A DNA stretch of 64,000 nucleotides from Tipula vernalis (taxonomy: Eukaryota > Arthropoda > Insecta > Diptera > Tipulidae), in assembly GCA_958295665.1 (NCBI GenBank), contig OY282560.1, positions 258,053,368 through 258,117,367 of the forward strand, written 5' to 3'. Below the pieces are notes generated by a model. The model saw nothing but the letters and a program-made list of their open reading frames with translations, did no database searches and was not told where the DNA came from. The position numbers and the translations under genes were made by a program. Shown in pieces: positions 24,590 to 35,869 of this stretch. Position 1 is the first letter of the stretch. Each line of letters starts with the position of its first letter.

Positions 24590-24648
24590 AAATTTAAATT
24601 ATACTTATTTAAATTTTTTGAAAATTTAAATAAGTATAATTTAAATTT
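24590..24648. repeat. Perfect 28-bp AT hairpin with 3-nt loop
   Basis: The segment 24590-24617 is exactly inverted at 24621-24648, around TTG. It is pure A/T except for one C/G pair, just outside the right arm of the 22.1-24.5 kb element. Confidence 0.85.
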
Positions 24649-24851
24649 ATAAAATTGAAATTATTGGAATTATTAATAAAAAAAATATTTGTCGAATCAA
24701 AGAAAGTTGCAGTGTACAAATAGAATACATACACATATAAAAAAACAAAATGGACGGATTACAAAAAAGAATGAAAATACAAGAATAAATAATTTACAAA
24801 TAATGTTTTGCTAAGAGAATCTTAAGAATATTAACGTCAGAATTGGACTGT

Positions 24852-25015
24852 TATACCCTAGACAGACTATGGTTTAATAAATCCGATTTAGCTAAACTAG
24901 TTTAGTATTCTATGCAAAAACAAAGGGATTAGCTAAATCGAGGTTGACACACTGCGGCTAACCTCGAAAAATTCACTAAATCGTTTTTATTAAATCGCAG
25001 TGTATGTAGGGTATT
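24852..25015. mobile_element. About 164-bp MITE
   Basis: The ends are TATACCCTAGACAGACTATG then GTTTAATAAA, and in reverse TAATACCCTACATACACTGC then GATTTAATAAA, with further pairing through CGATTTAG. No coding sequence. The flanks suggest a short T/A target duplication. Confidence 0.65.
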
Positions 25016-25989
25016 AGGCTCTATTTTTTGCTTTTATGGATGGCAAGTAAGTAAAATCTACAGGAGAAGCTAAATCGAATTTTATTTAACTTAGGTTGTA
25101 TTTTAAACGAATAAAAAACCGCATAAAAAGTTAAATTTTTCGCATTTTATTCATCACAAAAATTTTAAATGTTCCCGGACCAGGGGTGCTATTCTTGAAA
25201 CATTACGAAAATTTTCGTAACCGAAAATTTTCGTAATGATATTTTCGTAATAGTAATGGTGAAATCATAATTTAGTATTCTTGAAACCATTACGAATATA
25301 ACTAAGAGAGGCAAAAAGAAATAATAAAATTTCGAGAGAGAAGATGAAAATGTAAGTTCTTAAAATGGTATACTTGAAATCCGGATTACGAAAATTTTCG
25401 CAACGGAACGTTACTAAAATTTTCGGATGGTTTTTTTGTTTCTTATTGCATTTCGTAATGAAATCATTTAGATTTTTGTTTTAATTATATTCATACAAAG
25501 ACGTTCATAAAACTCAATAATTTCTGTTGATGGTTAAAAATAATATGTATTTACATTTCGCTAAATATTTATTATTTTATTACCACAAAAAAAAGGGTAC
25601 CTATTTGTTTGTGGTATGTTTATTATTTTCTTAAAAATAAGGGTAATAGCTACAATACTAATTGACAATTTGGGATGTATCAGTCTGTCACAGGCGGCTA
25701 ATACTAATGGTACGTAAAGTCATACAATCATACCATCATACCATAATAGTATCGTACGACAGTACGATCTAAAATCATATCGCCATAGAATCAAAGGACA
25801 ATGCCACTACATAAACAGCCGTGACATCAGTCTAAACAGTCAAATCCCCAGGCGAATAAAGATTTTTATTTTCCTATGAAACATAAACAAAATCATATTG
25901 GAATTATTTTGTGTTGTCTTTATTTTCAATTTAAATGAACATTTTTATTGATAAATATAAACAATTTTAAATTAAATATATCGAATTGA

Positions 25990-26318
25990 AGCTTGTCCAC
26001 AATTTTAATTAAAATTAATAAAATTTTAATTCACAATTTTGCGTTTTAGTAAATTGATTTTTATTCTCAAACATCGTCAGCCTCCGTGCTTTTTTTTTAA
26101 ATTTCATTTCGTAGATTACTACATTAGTTTTATTACTTTACCAATGCTGCAGCCATGATTTATAATAAAACTAATCTAGTAATCTACGAAAAGAAATTTA
26201 AAAAAAAACACGAAGCCTAACGATTTCCCTAAATTTCTCTAAAAATCAATTTACTAAAATGCAAAATTGTTAATTAAAATTTTATTAATTTCAATTAAAA
26301 TTTTGTACAAGCTGCAAG
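25990..26318. mobile_element. About 325-bp hairpin MITE inserted in the left arm
   Basis: The left half reads GCTTGTCCACAATTTTAATT, then TTTAGTAAATTGATTTTTA, then TTTCGTAGATTACTA. It is inverted in the right half (AATCTACGAAAAGAAATTT, TCAATTTACTAAAATGCAAA, AATTAAAATTTTGTACAAGC), around a loop near 26150. The matching right arm of the surrounding complex (about 28380-28450) lacks this block, so it is a secondary insertion. Confidence 0.7.
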
Positions 26319-26879
26319 ATATACAATGTGTTTGGTCGTTAAGTGACCGGCCGGAAAATTCTGAATATTTAAGTAAAATTATCGCAAAAAATCCTTTAAG
26401 GTGGGTGTCTCATTTTCAAGTTATGGGCTCGATTATAATTCTGTTTGCGGTTTTTGAAAAGATGAAGTTTATGAGTCACTTTATTTGATAGTTTGCGCAC
26501 TTAGCTAGGTTTTTTTAAAGAATGTAAAAAATTACGGGAAAATAACAATTTTTTTAGTAAAGAAAACCTCTACTTTTTAAAAAACTGAACTGTAAACCGT
26601 GAAAATGTCCCATTAAGTTAATTATTTTAATTATTATTATTAACCTACAGCATAATATCTACAAATTGACACAACTTTCTTACTAGCTAACTCTTAAAAA
26701 TACCGCGCAAAAGTCACCTAGAGAAAGTAGGGAAATTAAACAAAAAAGTTATTTAAATTAAAGTCAAAGAAATAAAATAATACTATTTTATTAATAATCA
26801 ATAAAAACAATTTTTATTACAAATTATTAAACATTTTTAATTAAATGACATGTTCGAAATGCTCTCCACTCTCTTGTGG

Positions 26880-27845
26880 GGGCTCTCCTGATCACACTAG
26901 TTGTTGTCCAACGCAATTGTTAAGGGTTGCCTCTTGTTTCTGCTGCAGCAGCGAAAATTCTTGCTGTCAGAAATAAAAATCTAGGGGCGTAAGATCAGGG
27001 GACCTTGGCGGCCAGGCTACAGGACCTCCTCTACCGATCCACCGTGGATTATTTTCATTCAAATTATCACGTATTATCTTTGCAAAATGTGCTGGAGCTC
27101 CATCTAATTGCAGCTGCATTCGCCTTCTCCTCAACAATGGCACTTTTTCCATGACAACGTGATTCCTGAAAATTCTAATTATACATGTTGATCAAGCCTG
27201 TTTATTACCACGTAAGGTCCGATAAGTTAATCGTGGATCATTCCCGCCCATACATTTATAGCAAATTGGCTCTGGAAAGCTGTCTCCCTTACGACGTTTG
27301 GGTTTTCGACAGCGCAAACATGGAGGTTTCTATAATTTGTTATACCCGCCCTGGTGAAAGTAGCTTTATCTGTCTACAATATTCTCCTTATAAAATTGAC
27401 ATCACTTCTTTGCTGTGAAATTATAAAGTTACAAAAAACTGATCTGGCACGATGGTCCACATTTCCTAGATGTTGAGCACGACGGAAGTGATAAGGATTA
27501 AGGCTTTCTTGACCTAGATATGCCTAATCTAATAGACAGGCGGCTGATACTTGTCGTAGGTTCAGCGCGTATTAATCGTAATAAATCCTCTTCCAACGTG
27601 TACGTTAATATTCACGCTGGACTCGTGTTGTTGTTGTAATAATCCTTGTTTGGGAAAACGTCGATGTATTGCAATGAATGTCCTATACCCAAGTACTGGC
27701 CTGTTGGATATCGACGCCTGTATTTTTCGACAGCAACACGTGCATTTCCATTAGAGAACAGGTTTACAAAATGCATATTGGCTACATGAGAAGGTGGTGG
27801 ATCACGCAAATGTGTCATTGTAATGATTAAGCGTTTACTTAACAC
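26880..27845 (-). pseudogene. Mariner-superfamily transposase with DUF4817-type N-terminus (DD41D-like)
   Basis: Minus strand. The N-terminal frame 27845-27612 contains ANMHFVNLFSNGNARVAVEK then YRRRYP, the DNA-binding region annotated in insect proteins as DUF4817. The C-terminal frame 27152-26967 contains LQLDGAPAHF (second catalytic Asp) and WIGRGGPVAWPPRSPDLTPL then DFYF (third). About 40 residues separate the two aspartates, close to the DD41D (rosa-type) spacing rather than DD34D. The middle part (27160-27610), with the first catalytic Asp, is out of frame. A stop ends the C-terminal frame soon after the third Asp. It is not functional as written. It lies at the centre of the 25.2-30.0 kb foldback complex, transcribed toward the left. 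Confidence 0.75.
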
Positions 27846-29999
27846 AAACTGTCCTTTTAATTTTCACACAAACTTAAAATTGTTAAAACACAGAACACTG
27901 AGAGTACATGTGTGAAAGTGTCACACGATTGGTTAGCGAACAACTGAACTATTTAATATTACTTACCAATTTGAGTTTTCGATCATTTAAAAGATTTGGT
28001 TAGATAACATCACTATACCTAAACGGCTACAAACGCCATTTTTTCGACAAATTGGTGTTCGAATATTTTATGAGTTAGGTAGTAACAATGTTTTAATAAT
28101 TATAAATAAAATAACCATGCCATGGGATATTTTTTCGACTTACAGTTCATTTTTTTTTTAAAAAAGTAGAGGTTTTTTTAAATAAAAAAATCGTTTAAGT
28201 AAAAAAATGTGATTTTCCCATAATTTGTTACATTCTTTACAAAAACCTGGCTTAGTGTGCAAATTAACCAATAAAGTGACTCAAAAGCTTTAAAAAACCG
28301 CAAACAGAATTAAAATCGAGCCCATAACTTGGGAGATATGATGAAAAATGTGAAAAGCTATCACCAACACACAAGGGGTCACTTGCCGACGAAACAGATT
28401 GTATTTAATTTAAAATTATTTCTATTTATCAATAAAAATTTTCATTTAAATTGAAAATAAAGGCAACACAAAATCCCATATGATTGTGTTTACGTTCCAT
28501 TGGAAAATAAAAATCTTTATTGCCTTAACACCACTACAAGTTTTTTTTTTCATGGCTTTTTATGTAGTGGCATTGCATAGGATCATATCGTCGTACTACC
28601 ATAACATCAAACCATCATGCCTTCATACACGACATAACATTATATCATCGTTCAATCGTACCATCATACAATCATATGTACCGCCGTACCATAAAAACAG
28701 ATTTTTGGAAAAAAAAAATTCGGATAAGCGATTCTCGAGATATCATGGGTACAGACATCCAGACGTCCAGAAAGACGGACAGACATTTTTTTTTTCTTTT
28801 TCGGACTCAAGGATTTTCAAAACGTCGAGATAAATGATTTTGGATCAAACAAATTTTTGGCCATTTTTGACAAGATTTCAATACATTGGTCTTTTTAGAC
28901 CGAAGTAATTTTCCCTTTAAACGAAAAAGTAGCATACACAATCATTTTTAATATATTTAATTTAATATTAAATAAATAAGCCATTATTGACAAAAATTCA
29001 CAATTTATAATTTTAAGTAAAGAAAGCGTCCGCTTCGCTTAATATTCTCAGTTATACTAAACTAAACTAACATTTTTAATCATCTCTTTCGAAATCTTCT
29101 TAGTTTTTTATTCCTCTCTTCGTAATTTTCGTAATGGCTTCAAGAATGCTAATTTATGATTTTACCATTACGATTACGAAAATATTGTGCATTACGAAAA
29201 TATTGTGCATTACGAAAATTTTCGTAATGTTTGAAGACAGGGCATTTAAAATGATAAAACAAAATTGTTCCAAATGAATTAATGAATGATAAAAATCACA
29301 GTTTAAATTACACATTGCATTAATTAGTTTCCAATCATTACAATTTTAACAAATAAATATAAAAGTTAAATAGGCAATATAGCTTTAAATAACATATTTT
29401 TGTTGTATTGAATCACATATTCCATTTTTGTCCGCTATAGCCAATTGTCAATTACGAAAAAATCTCATACACTTACACGTATTGTTTAAAATTAGAAAGT
29501 GGTCAAGCATTTAAAAAAATATCTCAAGATTTAGGTATACGACATGTAAATACAAAAATTTAGAAGAAAATATGGTTTTGTTCTAGTTAGGTAGTAAACA
29601 AAACCGAATGCATAGTTATGTACATCGTTATCTCGAAATAAATAATACATATTTTTAAGAACACGTGAAACAAAGAAAAAAAGGTACCCTTTTGTTTTCA
29701 CTTTTTTATAAAATATTGAGAATAGAAAATATTGAGTTTTATGAACATCCTTATCAATATAATTAACACAAAAATCCAAATGATTTCATTACGAAATGCA
29801 ATGGGAAACGAAAAAACCATTACGAAAATTTTAGTAACGTTCCGTTGCGAAAATTTTCGTAATTCGATTTCAAGAATACGATTTTAGGGTTTTCGTAATA
29901 CTTTGACACTAACTCGCAATACGAAAGTTTTCGTAATGTTTCAAGAATAGCACCCCAGTTTAAAATTTGTACCTTGTATTTTGTTTTTCACTACGCAAA

Positions 30000-32060
30000 A
30001 TAAAAATAAAAAGCGTAAACGTCACAATTTGAACCAGTTTCAATTGAAACACCGCCTTAGTTCGTAGTTATAAAGATCCTTTGAATTATAATTTACACCT
30101 TAAACAGTTTATCTATTAGTATTAGTACAACGAAAAATATGAAATTGTTCATTAAACATTTCTAGATGTTCAAGCGAAACGGAAAATTTTAAATGAAACG
30201 TTCATTCATAAATAATGAACTTAACCCACACACGTCAATAGTTCAAGTTCTACAATTATTGTAATTATATATGTATGTATGTATGACAAATAATAGCAAT
30301 TCCTATTCGTTCAGTTATTTATGTACGTACCGTACCATAGGATAAAATTGATAAAAATCACAGTACGACATAAATTAATCGAAATTAGTAGAATCCAATA
30401 TTCTCAAACTTCCTTTCCATTATAAACAATTAATTTGTCTAAACATCTGTGCCAAACTTTAATTGATACTAAATATGCTAATAAAATAATCATGCCACCC
30501 TAAAAATTATGTGTACGTCACAAAAAGGCGTCAATTGTTAGACATACATTTTATTCTTGCTGATTTAATGTTTGTTCGTCCTGCTAAATTAAAGGCATTC
30601 TAAAAGAAACGAAACCTAATTAAATCTTGAAATGAACAAAAAAAAATCGTTACAATTAATTAGCTATGTGTTGCTTTGCTTTGTACAGTAATATCCTACA
30701 ATTATTTTCCAAAATTAAATTGTTTTCCTTTATAAATTTTATAGATATTTCTGCTCCTTGTTCTTTCTACCATTTTAATAAAAAGTAGGAATAAAAACAT
30801 GAACATATTTTCTAGTGATAGTGTTTTTCCACGTACAATATAATTCTTCGTGATATACGTATGTATTACTGTGTATTTGTATTGTATACGTATCCTAATC
30901 GAAATAATAACAGAACATGAAAAAATAAATATTTGATGCAAGAAAATTAAATTAAACAATTGTCATGCCACATATAATAGTTGTTATTGTTGCAAATGGA
31001 TGGTAAGAAGGATATTTTATATAAAGATGTTTACATATATGTACATATGTATGTGTATGTACGTTCGTGGAACAATAATTTTTTAATGTGTGTGAGCGTA
31101 CCGAAAGCAATAACAACAAGACGTTAACATTTTTGATTTGAACTTTGATTTTACTTTGACGGCACAGTAAATACTAACAAATGATGTTACGTTTTGGTAC
31201 AGTACATATTGTGACAGTTAAATTTTTTTCATTCAAAGCTGTTTGATCTTTCGATAATTGAATAGCTTTTGATGGAAACAATTTATGTAAAAAGTGCTCG
31301 TTTATAAGATGGTGTCATCTGATCTGCTTCAGTGAATTTATGTGATTTAGTGTTTGATAAATCGTATAGCTAAAAATAATAGTATACAACACTAATGCTG
31401 TGTGCCTCACGTCGATTTTTTCGACTAAATAATTGATTTTTTTAAATTATTGACCAGTTCATTGCAGTTATTCATAGATGGCACAAGGGTCAATAAGGCA
31501 AGCTGTGCCTGGCTTTTCATTATTTTAAATAGCGACTTTTGAAACGTCAACCATAACTTAAACGTTAACTTTTGTTTAACAAAATAATTTAACAAATTAA
31601 ATAATTAAAAAAAAAAGGGAATTGAAAGTGAAGATGATATGGCAGTTGCATTATTTATTAATATAATAATCAATTACGAAAAATTACTTTAAAAAAAAAA
31701 TACGTATAAACTACAAGGTATTAATTAAAAATAGAAAATTCTATAAAAACAGTATTAGCATGTTGTGTCATGCACAATATTTGTCTAAATGACGTTGTAG
31801 ATTTGGAGGACACCACCGAATTTTTATGAGAAAATGAAACACCACAACATAACATTCAGCACACTGATGAAGAGACAGCATTAACATTCCGCAATTCGTT
31901 ACTCGCCCAGATGTAAGTTGTACACAACGAAATAAATTAGAACAAGCGAATTGATAATATATGTATATTTCAAGATAATTTATTTTGATAAAATAAACAA
32001 ATTTCATTTTTGTAATTAAATAATAATAAATAAAGTTTAATAATAAAGATTATAGTATCT
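30000..32060. other. AT-rich DNA without a recognisable gene
   Basis: Contains short ATGT runs near 30270 and 31040 but no clear transposon ends and no convincing exon. Frames at 30702-30959 and 31768-32007 have no recognisable motif. This could be genuine host intergenic DNA. Confidence 0.4.
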
Positions 32061-32098
32061 TTTCTCGACACTTCACAATGGTATCAATCAACTGGCAT

Positions 32099-32705
32099 TT
32101 AATCTTCTTCACTACTGTCATCGGCGGTTAATTTATGTTTTAAGGCCATGTATTTAATAAATGTTTTTGCTGCGTGTCGCATTAATTTCGCATTTTATCC
32201 TTGCGGGAAGAACAGCGCGACTCGGTATTTAAAAAGATGACTTCTGTTTCTGTTTCTGCAGGTGGTGCTGTATCCCAAATATTCGTAGGATTAATATTAT
32301 GTCTAGCAGACGCGTAGTCGTACATTAATTCAAAATAAGGCCAGGTTAGAGGCTTTGGCCCTTCGTCCTCTGTTCCTAAGCCAGTCGGAGACTCGATTAT
32401 CGTCTATATCAAATTAAAATTATCTGTTTTTATTAAAATTGTCAAATACTACCATAAAAAAAAACCTTGTATTTGGTCATTATGTTTGACCACTTTTTCT
32501 TTAATTTTCCCCAATCATCCTCAATTCCTGCTTCTTCTCCCACTTTCCTACAAAAATGTGTACGTACAAATTTATAAAAATACATAATATAAACATAATA
32601 CATTTATTTACTCCCAACTGGTCCTCAAATCGTAGAATTTTCCAGTAAAAATCTTCTCCAGTTTTATACGAGCTTTTATAAATTTAACAGTTTCATCGTA
32701 AGTCC
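32099..32705 (-). pseudogene. Three-exon Myb/SANT-like (trihelix) DNA-binding protein remnant
   Basis: Minus strand, three exons with splice signals. Exon 32705-32612 follows a TTTACTTTTAG acceptor and encodes GTYDETVKFIKARIKLEKIF then TGKFYDLRTSW; its donor is GTAAAT. Exon 32547-32466 follows TTTTTGTAG and encodes EKVGEEAGIEDDWGKLKKKW then SNIMTKYK. Exon 32403-32099 encodes GLGTEDEGPK then PLTWPYFELMYDYASARHNI. The joins keep frame. The layout (helical F/W-x-K segments, then a GTG..WPYFELM hinge) is that of Myb/SANT-like accessory proteins of PIF/Harbinger transposons and of domesticated relatives. In exon 3 a stop at 32182-32184 is bypassed if one base is missing: a second frame then runs to a stop at 32099 with a basic then acidic tail (ending SSEED). 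The N-terminal start exon was not found. Host gene versus transposon gene is undecided. Confidence 0.6.
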
Positions 32706-32709
32706 CTAA

Positions 32710-33380
32710 AAGTAAATATTTATTAAAATGGTTGGATTATCTACATTTGTCGCAAACTATACAAAGTAAATTAATTTACTTTACATAAAAAATGAGATCA
32801 ATACATAACTTCAAATTGAATGTAACCACACACAATATACAATTACATGTGTATCGAATTTAAATCCATTCGAATTCTAGTCAATTTAGATGACAATTAT
32901 TTTTAGTTTCAATTGACCTAAAATTCTTGAAAACTACCCTGCAAATTCATATTTGAAATGAACAGATAACCACCAGGTGAAATATATCTATTCTCAATTG
33001 CAAGTATGTAATTTTATACCTCGCTAATTAGAAAATCAGTCCAATATATTTTGTCATGGCTCACGAAGCAAAGGTAAAAATTCGTAGGATTCGATAAACA
33101 GATTTAAATATTTTATTAATTGCATAGCACCTAATAAACACAACATTTAGGATTTCAAAGGACTGATTAAGTATGTACATATTAAGAATTACCTAAATAT
33201 AATAGTGTTATATTACAGGACAAAGTATCAACGCACAAAACTACGAATAGAAAAGAAAGAAAAGAGGAAGCACACGTTTCTAATATGTTTAATTTCACAA
33301 TACTTGTGGGTATATAATATTTTTGTTGTTCCAATCGTGATTCTTATAATTGGTTTGAATATTGAGAAATAGTTTTTCAG
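32710..33380. other. AT-rich DNA between the Myb/SANT remnant and the Helitron
   Basis: Could contain the missing 5' exon of the Myb/SANT-like gene; I could not identify one with both splice signals and a start codon. Confidence 0.35.
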
Positions 33381-33384
33381 CCAA

Positions 33385-35610
33385 TTATTCTTTTGACGTC
33401 ACTAAATTGCAGAAGTTATGAGGCAATGGAATTCGTCCTGAGGTCAAATCAACCGGCACCTTTCCGTTCCCAATTTCCAGCAATTGATGTGAGAATATTT
33501 CAGCTGATCGGTTGTTTTCCAGCTGGACACGAATATTTGTAGTTAATTTCAGCGTCTTTACGTGTCGCAACAAAATAGAGTATTTCAGGAAAGCAAATAT
33601 TTCGTCCGCTGGTGTCGATCGAGGAATTTCAGGTCGTGTTTGCCTGAAATCTCCAGCAAGCAATATGAACGCGTTCCCAAATGGTTTTGTATGTCATTGT
33701 GTATTCATCACAAACAATAAGTTTGCAATTCTGCAACACTTTTCCCATGCCTTATGCTTTGGAAATGTTGCACGTGAGAGTTTCAATCAGCAGTTCTTCC
33801 ACCTGCGGTACCAACGTCGCAGCTATTTCGGACGACGCAAGAGCTAAGGCTATTCCGTTTTGGGATCAAATTGCTGCCAAAATCAATGTAATTAGGGAAT
33901 TTTTACCAGTTCCTCCAGAAACTTTGTTCGCGATTTTTAAGCAAAAATCTTCAATCATTATCAACGTTGTAGATTTTTGCTGTGAAATTGTTGTTCATAT
34001 TTGAATTTCCTCACGGCAAATATTTTCAGCCATGTGCGATTTATATTTCTCCCGTAACTCACAAGTTGGAGATCAAGGAGAGCAGGCGGTCAATATGATT
34101 GCAAACAATGCACGAATTTGATTTGGATGTGACGTTTTGTCCTTCATAGCTGCTTATGTATCTTCCAGCTTGATACTGTGCGATTTATCGATATGTATGA
34201 CTGCATTCCAATCACTTCTTTCTGGCTGAACGCCAAAAACTGCCATGTCGCTGCCTTTATTCACGTACTTACAAATTTATTTGATCGATTTAACGGAGTT
34301 GTTACAGCATTACGTTTATGTGCGCTTTGTATGTTTTTGATAGCAAAGGCGAATATGGAACAACCCACCGGTTGTCTACTTCGATGAACCGTTTCGCATT
34401 TGTATGGTTGCTAATTTACAGCCATCTTCTACTGATCTTCTTCTATACAGAATATCCATCGTTTCCTGTAACTGTGTTGGATACTAATGCTCGAGGATAT
34501 CGCCTAGAACATTTTCCGTCTATCATTCATGGTGAATTTAGATTCAGTGTTCCGCAAGGTCCATGTATCATATTTTTCGATACAACTTCATACAAATCCT
34601 TATCGTTGTCAGCATCGGTTATTTCAGCGCATATTACATCGTCGATGTCGTTTGAAGTGATTTTGTAATAGAGCCAGATTAGTATGTGCGTGTGGAAATA
34701 CTCTATTTTGCCATTCCACTGAGTACATCCACCAGCGCAAAGACCCAAACACTTCATGTTTTACCATGAAATTCATCAGCGATTTCAGCTTCTATCTAAA
34801 AATACGTGCTGTGATGTCATGCCTATCCACCGGCGATTGCCCGAGAAGTAAGAGCTGTTCTATATCGTGCATGTAAATGTAAATGTAATAAATAGGTCTG
34901 GGCGTCCATAATGACGAATATACGCAATTGCATCTTGGGCGTACTCATGCATATGACATGGACTGCCTGTATATGAAGATGGCAAAATCGTTAGTCTTCC
35001 AACGTTAGTTGTATTACCGTCTTTTACAACTACATCTCGTAAATGAATGTGTTCCTCAGAGTGAAGCTTGGTCTTATTCAAACGGATGGATAACAAACGT
35101 TCTGTTTCAATTTTTGCATACATATCTACAAGTATTGGTGAAACAATTGATGGCAATTCAAAATGTGATTGTCTTCATTCTCTCGAATGATTAATCTGTA
35201 GTAATAATAGTTCATTGCGCTGCATTTCTTATTTGTTTTTTCGCCACTGACTGGATTTATCATCTTAACGTTGAAGTGATATCCATCGGCACCATGCCAA
35301 ATAATGGTTGTCAATTGATCGTTTCTCAGATGAAGAACAATATCTCTAGGTCGGAATTGATCTCCGACTGTAACAATTGCCATTTCGTCTACAGTTGGAG
35401 GCGTTTTGTCAGCATGAATAACAGTCTTGTGTGTATCAGATGGCATCATGTCAATTGCTGTTTTGAACAAACGAACTAAATGGTTTTTTACGTAGAGAAG
35501 CTCTTGTAGTTGGAAAACAATGGACTTTTTTATGCCGGTAGAAATTCCGCAGCGTGTGAAAAAATACTGTGAAAAAATTCTTTTGTAGGAATTTACGTTG
35601 ACCATCTGGG
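33385..35610 (-). pseudogene. Helitron Rep/helicase protein, heavily decayed
   Basis: Minus strand, in order. 35605-35126 carries the Helitron-like N-terminal domain (DTHKTVIHADKTPPTVDEMA, then LHLRNDQLTTI and GYHFNVKMINP). 35156-34860 carries RLTILPSSYTGSPCHMHEYA then IRHYGRPDLFITFT, the region before and within the rolling-circle Rep domain. About 34040-33860 carries the Pif1-type Walker A (VSGGTGK, near 33910) followed by GIALALASSEIAATLV. 33663-33385 carries AGDFRQTRPEIPRSTPADEI and LTTNIRVQLENNRSAEIF, conserved Helitron helicase motifs. Stops and frameshifts separate these. Between about 34030 and 34860 only traces remain, and the HUH/tyrosine catalytic motifs were not recognised. Terminal 5'-TC and 3'-CTRR hairpin ends were not resolved. 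The + strand frames here are antisense shadows. Confidence 0.85.
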
Positions 35611-35869
35611 AATGGAAGAACTTTCACTTTGAAAGTTCGACGTCGTTAGATAGGAAATGGTCCAAGTTGAGGCAGTTTGATTTTTCCAGAAGCAGGAGCT
35701 CGTTTCTTGAAAATTATATGAAAATTGAACATACTATATACTGTCTATCTGTCATGACTAAAAAATGAAAATTAGATTGACCTCTGATCTGCCAATTCAT
35801 TGCTCACCAAGACGACTGTTATTTCGCGAAAAAAATTAAGTCAACCAAATCATTAATGATCTATTGAAA

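Larger units (their letters stand above)
25181..29958. mobile_element. 4.8-kb nested foldback complex with CAGGGGTGCTATTCTTGAAA-type ends
   Basis: The left end GGGGTGCTATTCTTGAAAC is repeated in inverted form at 29938-29956. Both arms contain many copies of the self-complementary motif ATTACGAAAATTTTCGTAAT. The left arm begins as one block (25186-25355) paired with 29060-29240. It continues as a second block (about 25370-25560) paired with 29690-29880, which indicates two related elements nested or fused. Further in, 25690-25960 pairs with 28420-28640, and 26400-26600 pairs with 28140-28345. The centre carries a transposase gene on the minus strand. No 8-bp duplication was found at the outer ends. 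Confidence 0.75.

Noticed and set aside
33512..35479. Several + strand frames of 60-116 codons
   Set aside because: They are antisense to recognisable Helitron motifs on the minus strand.
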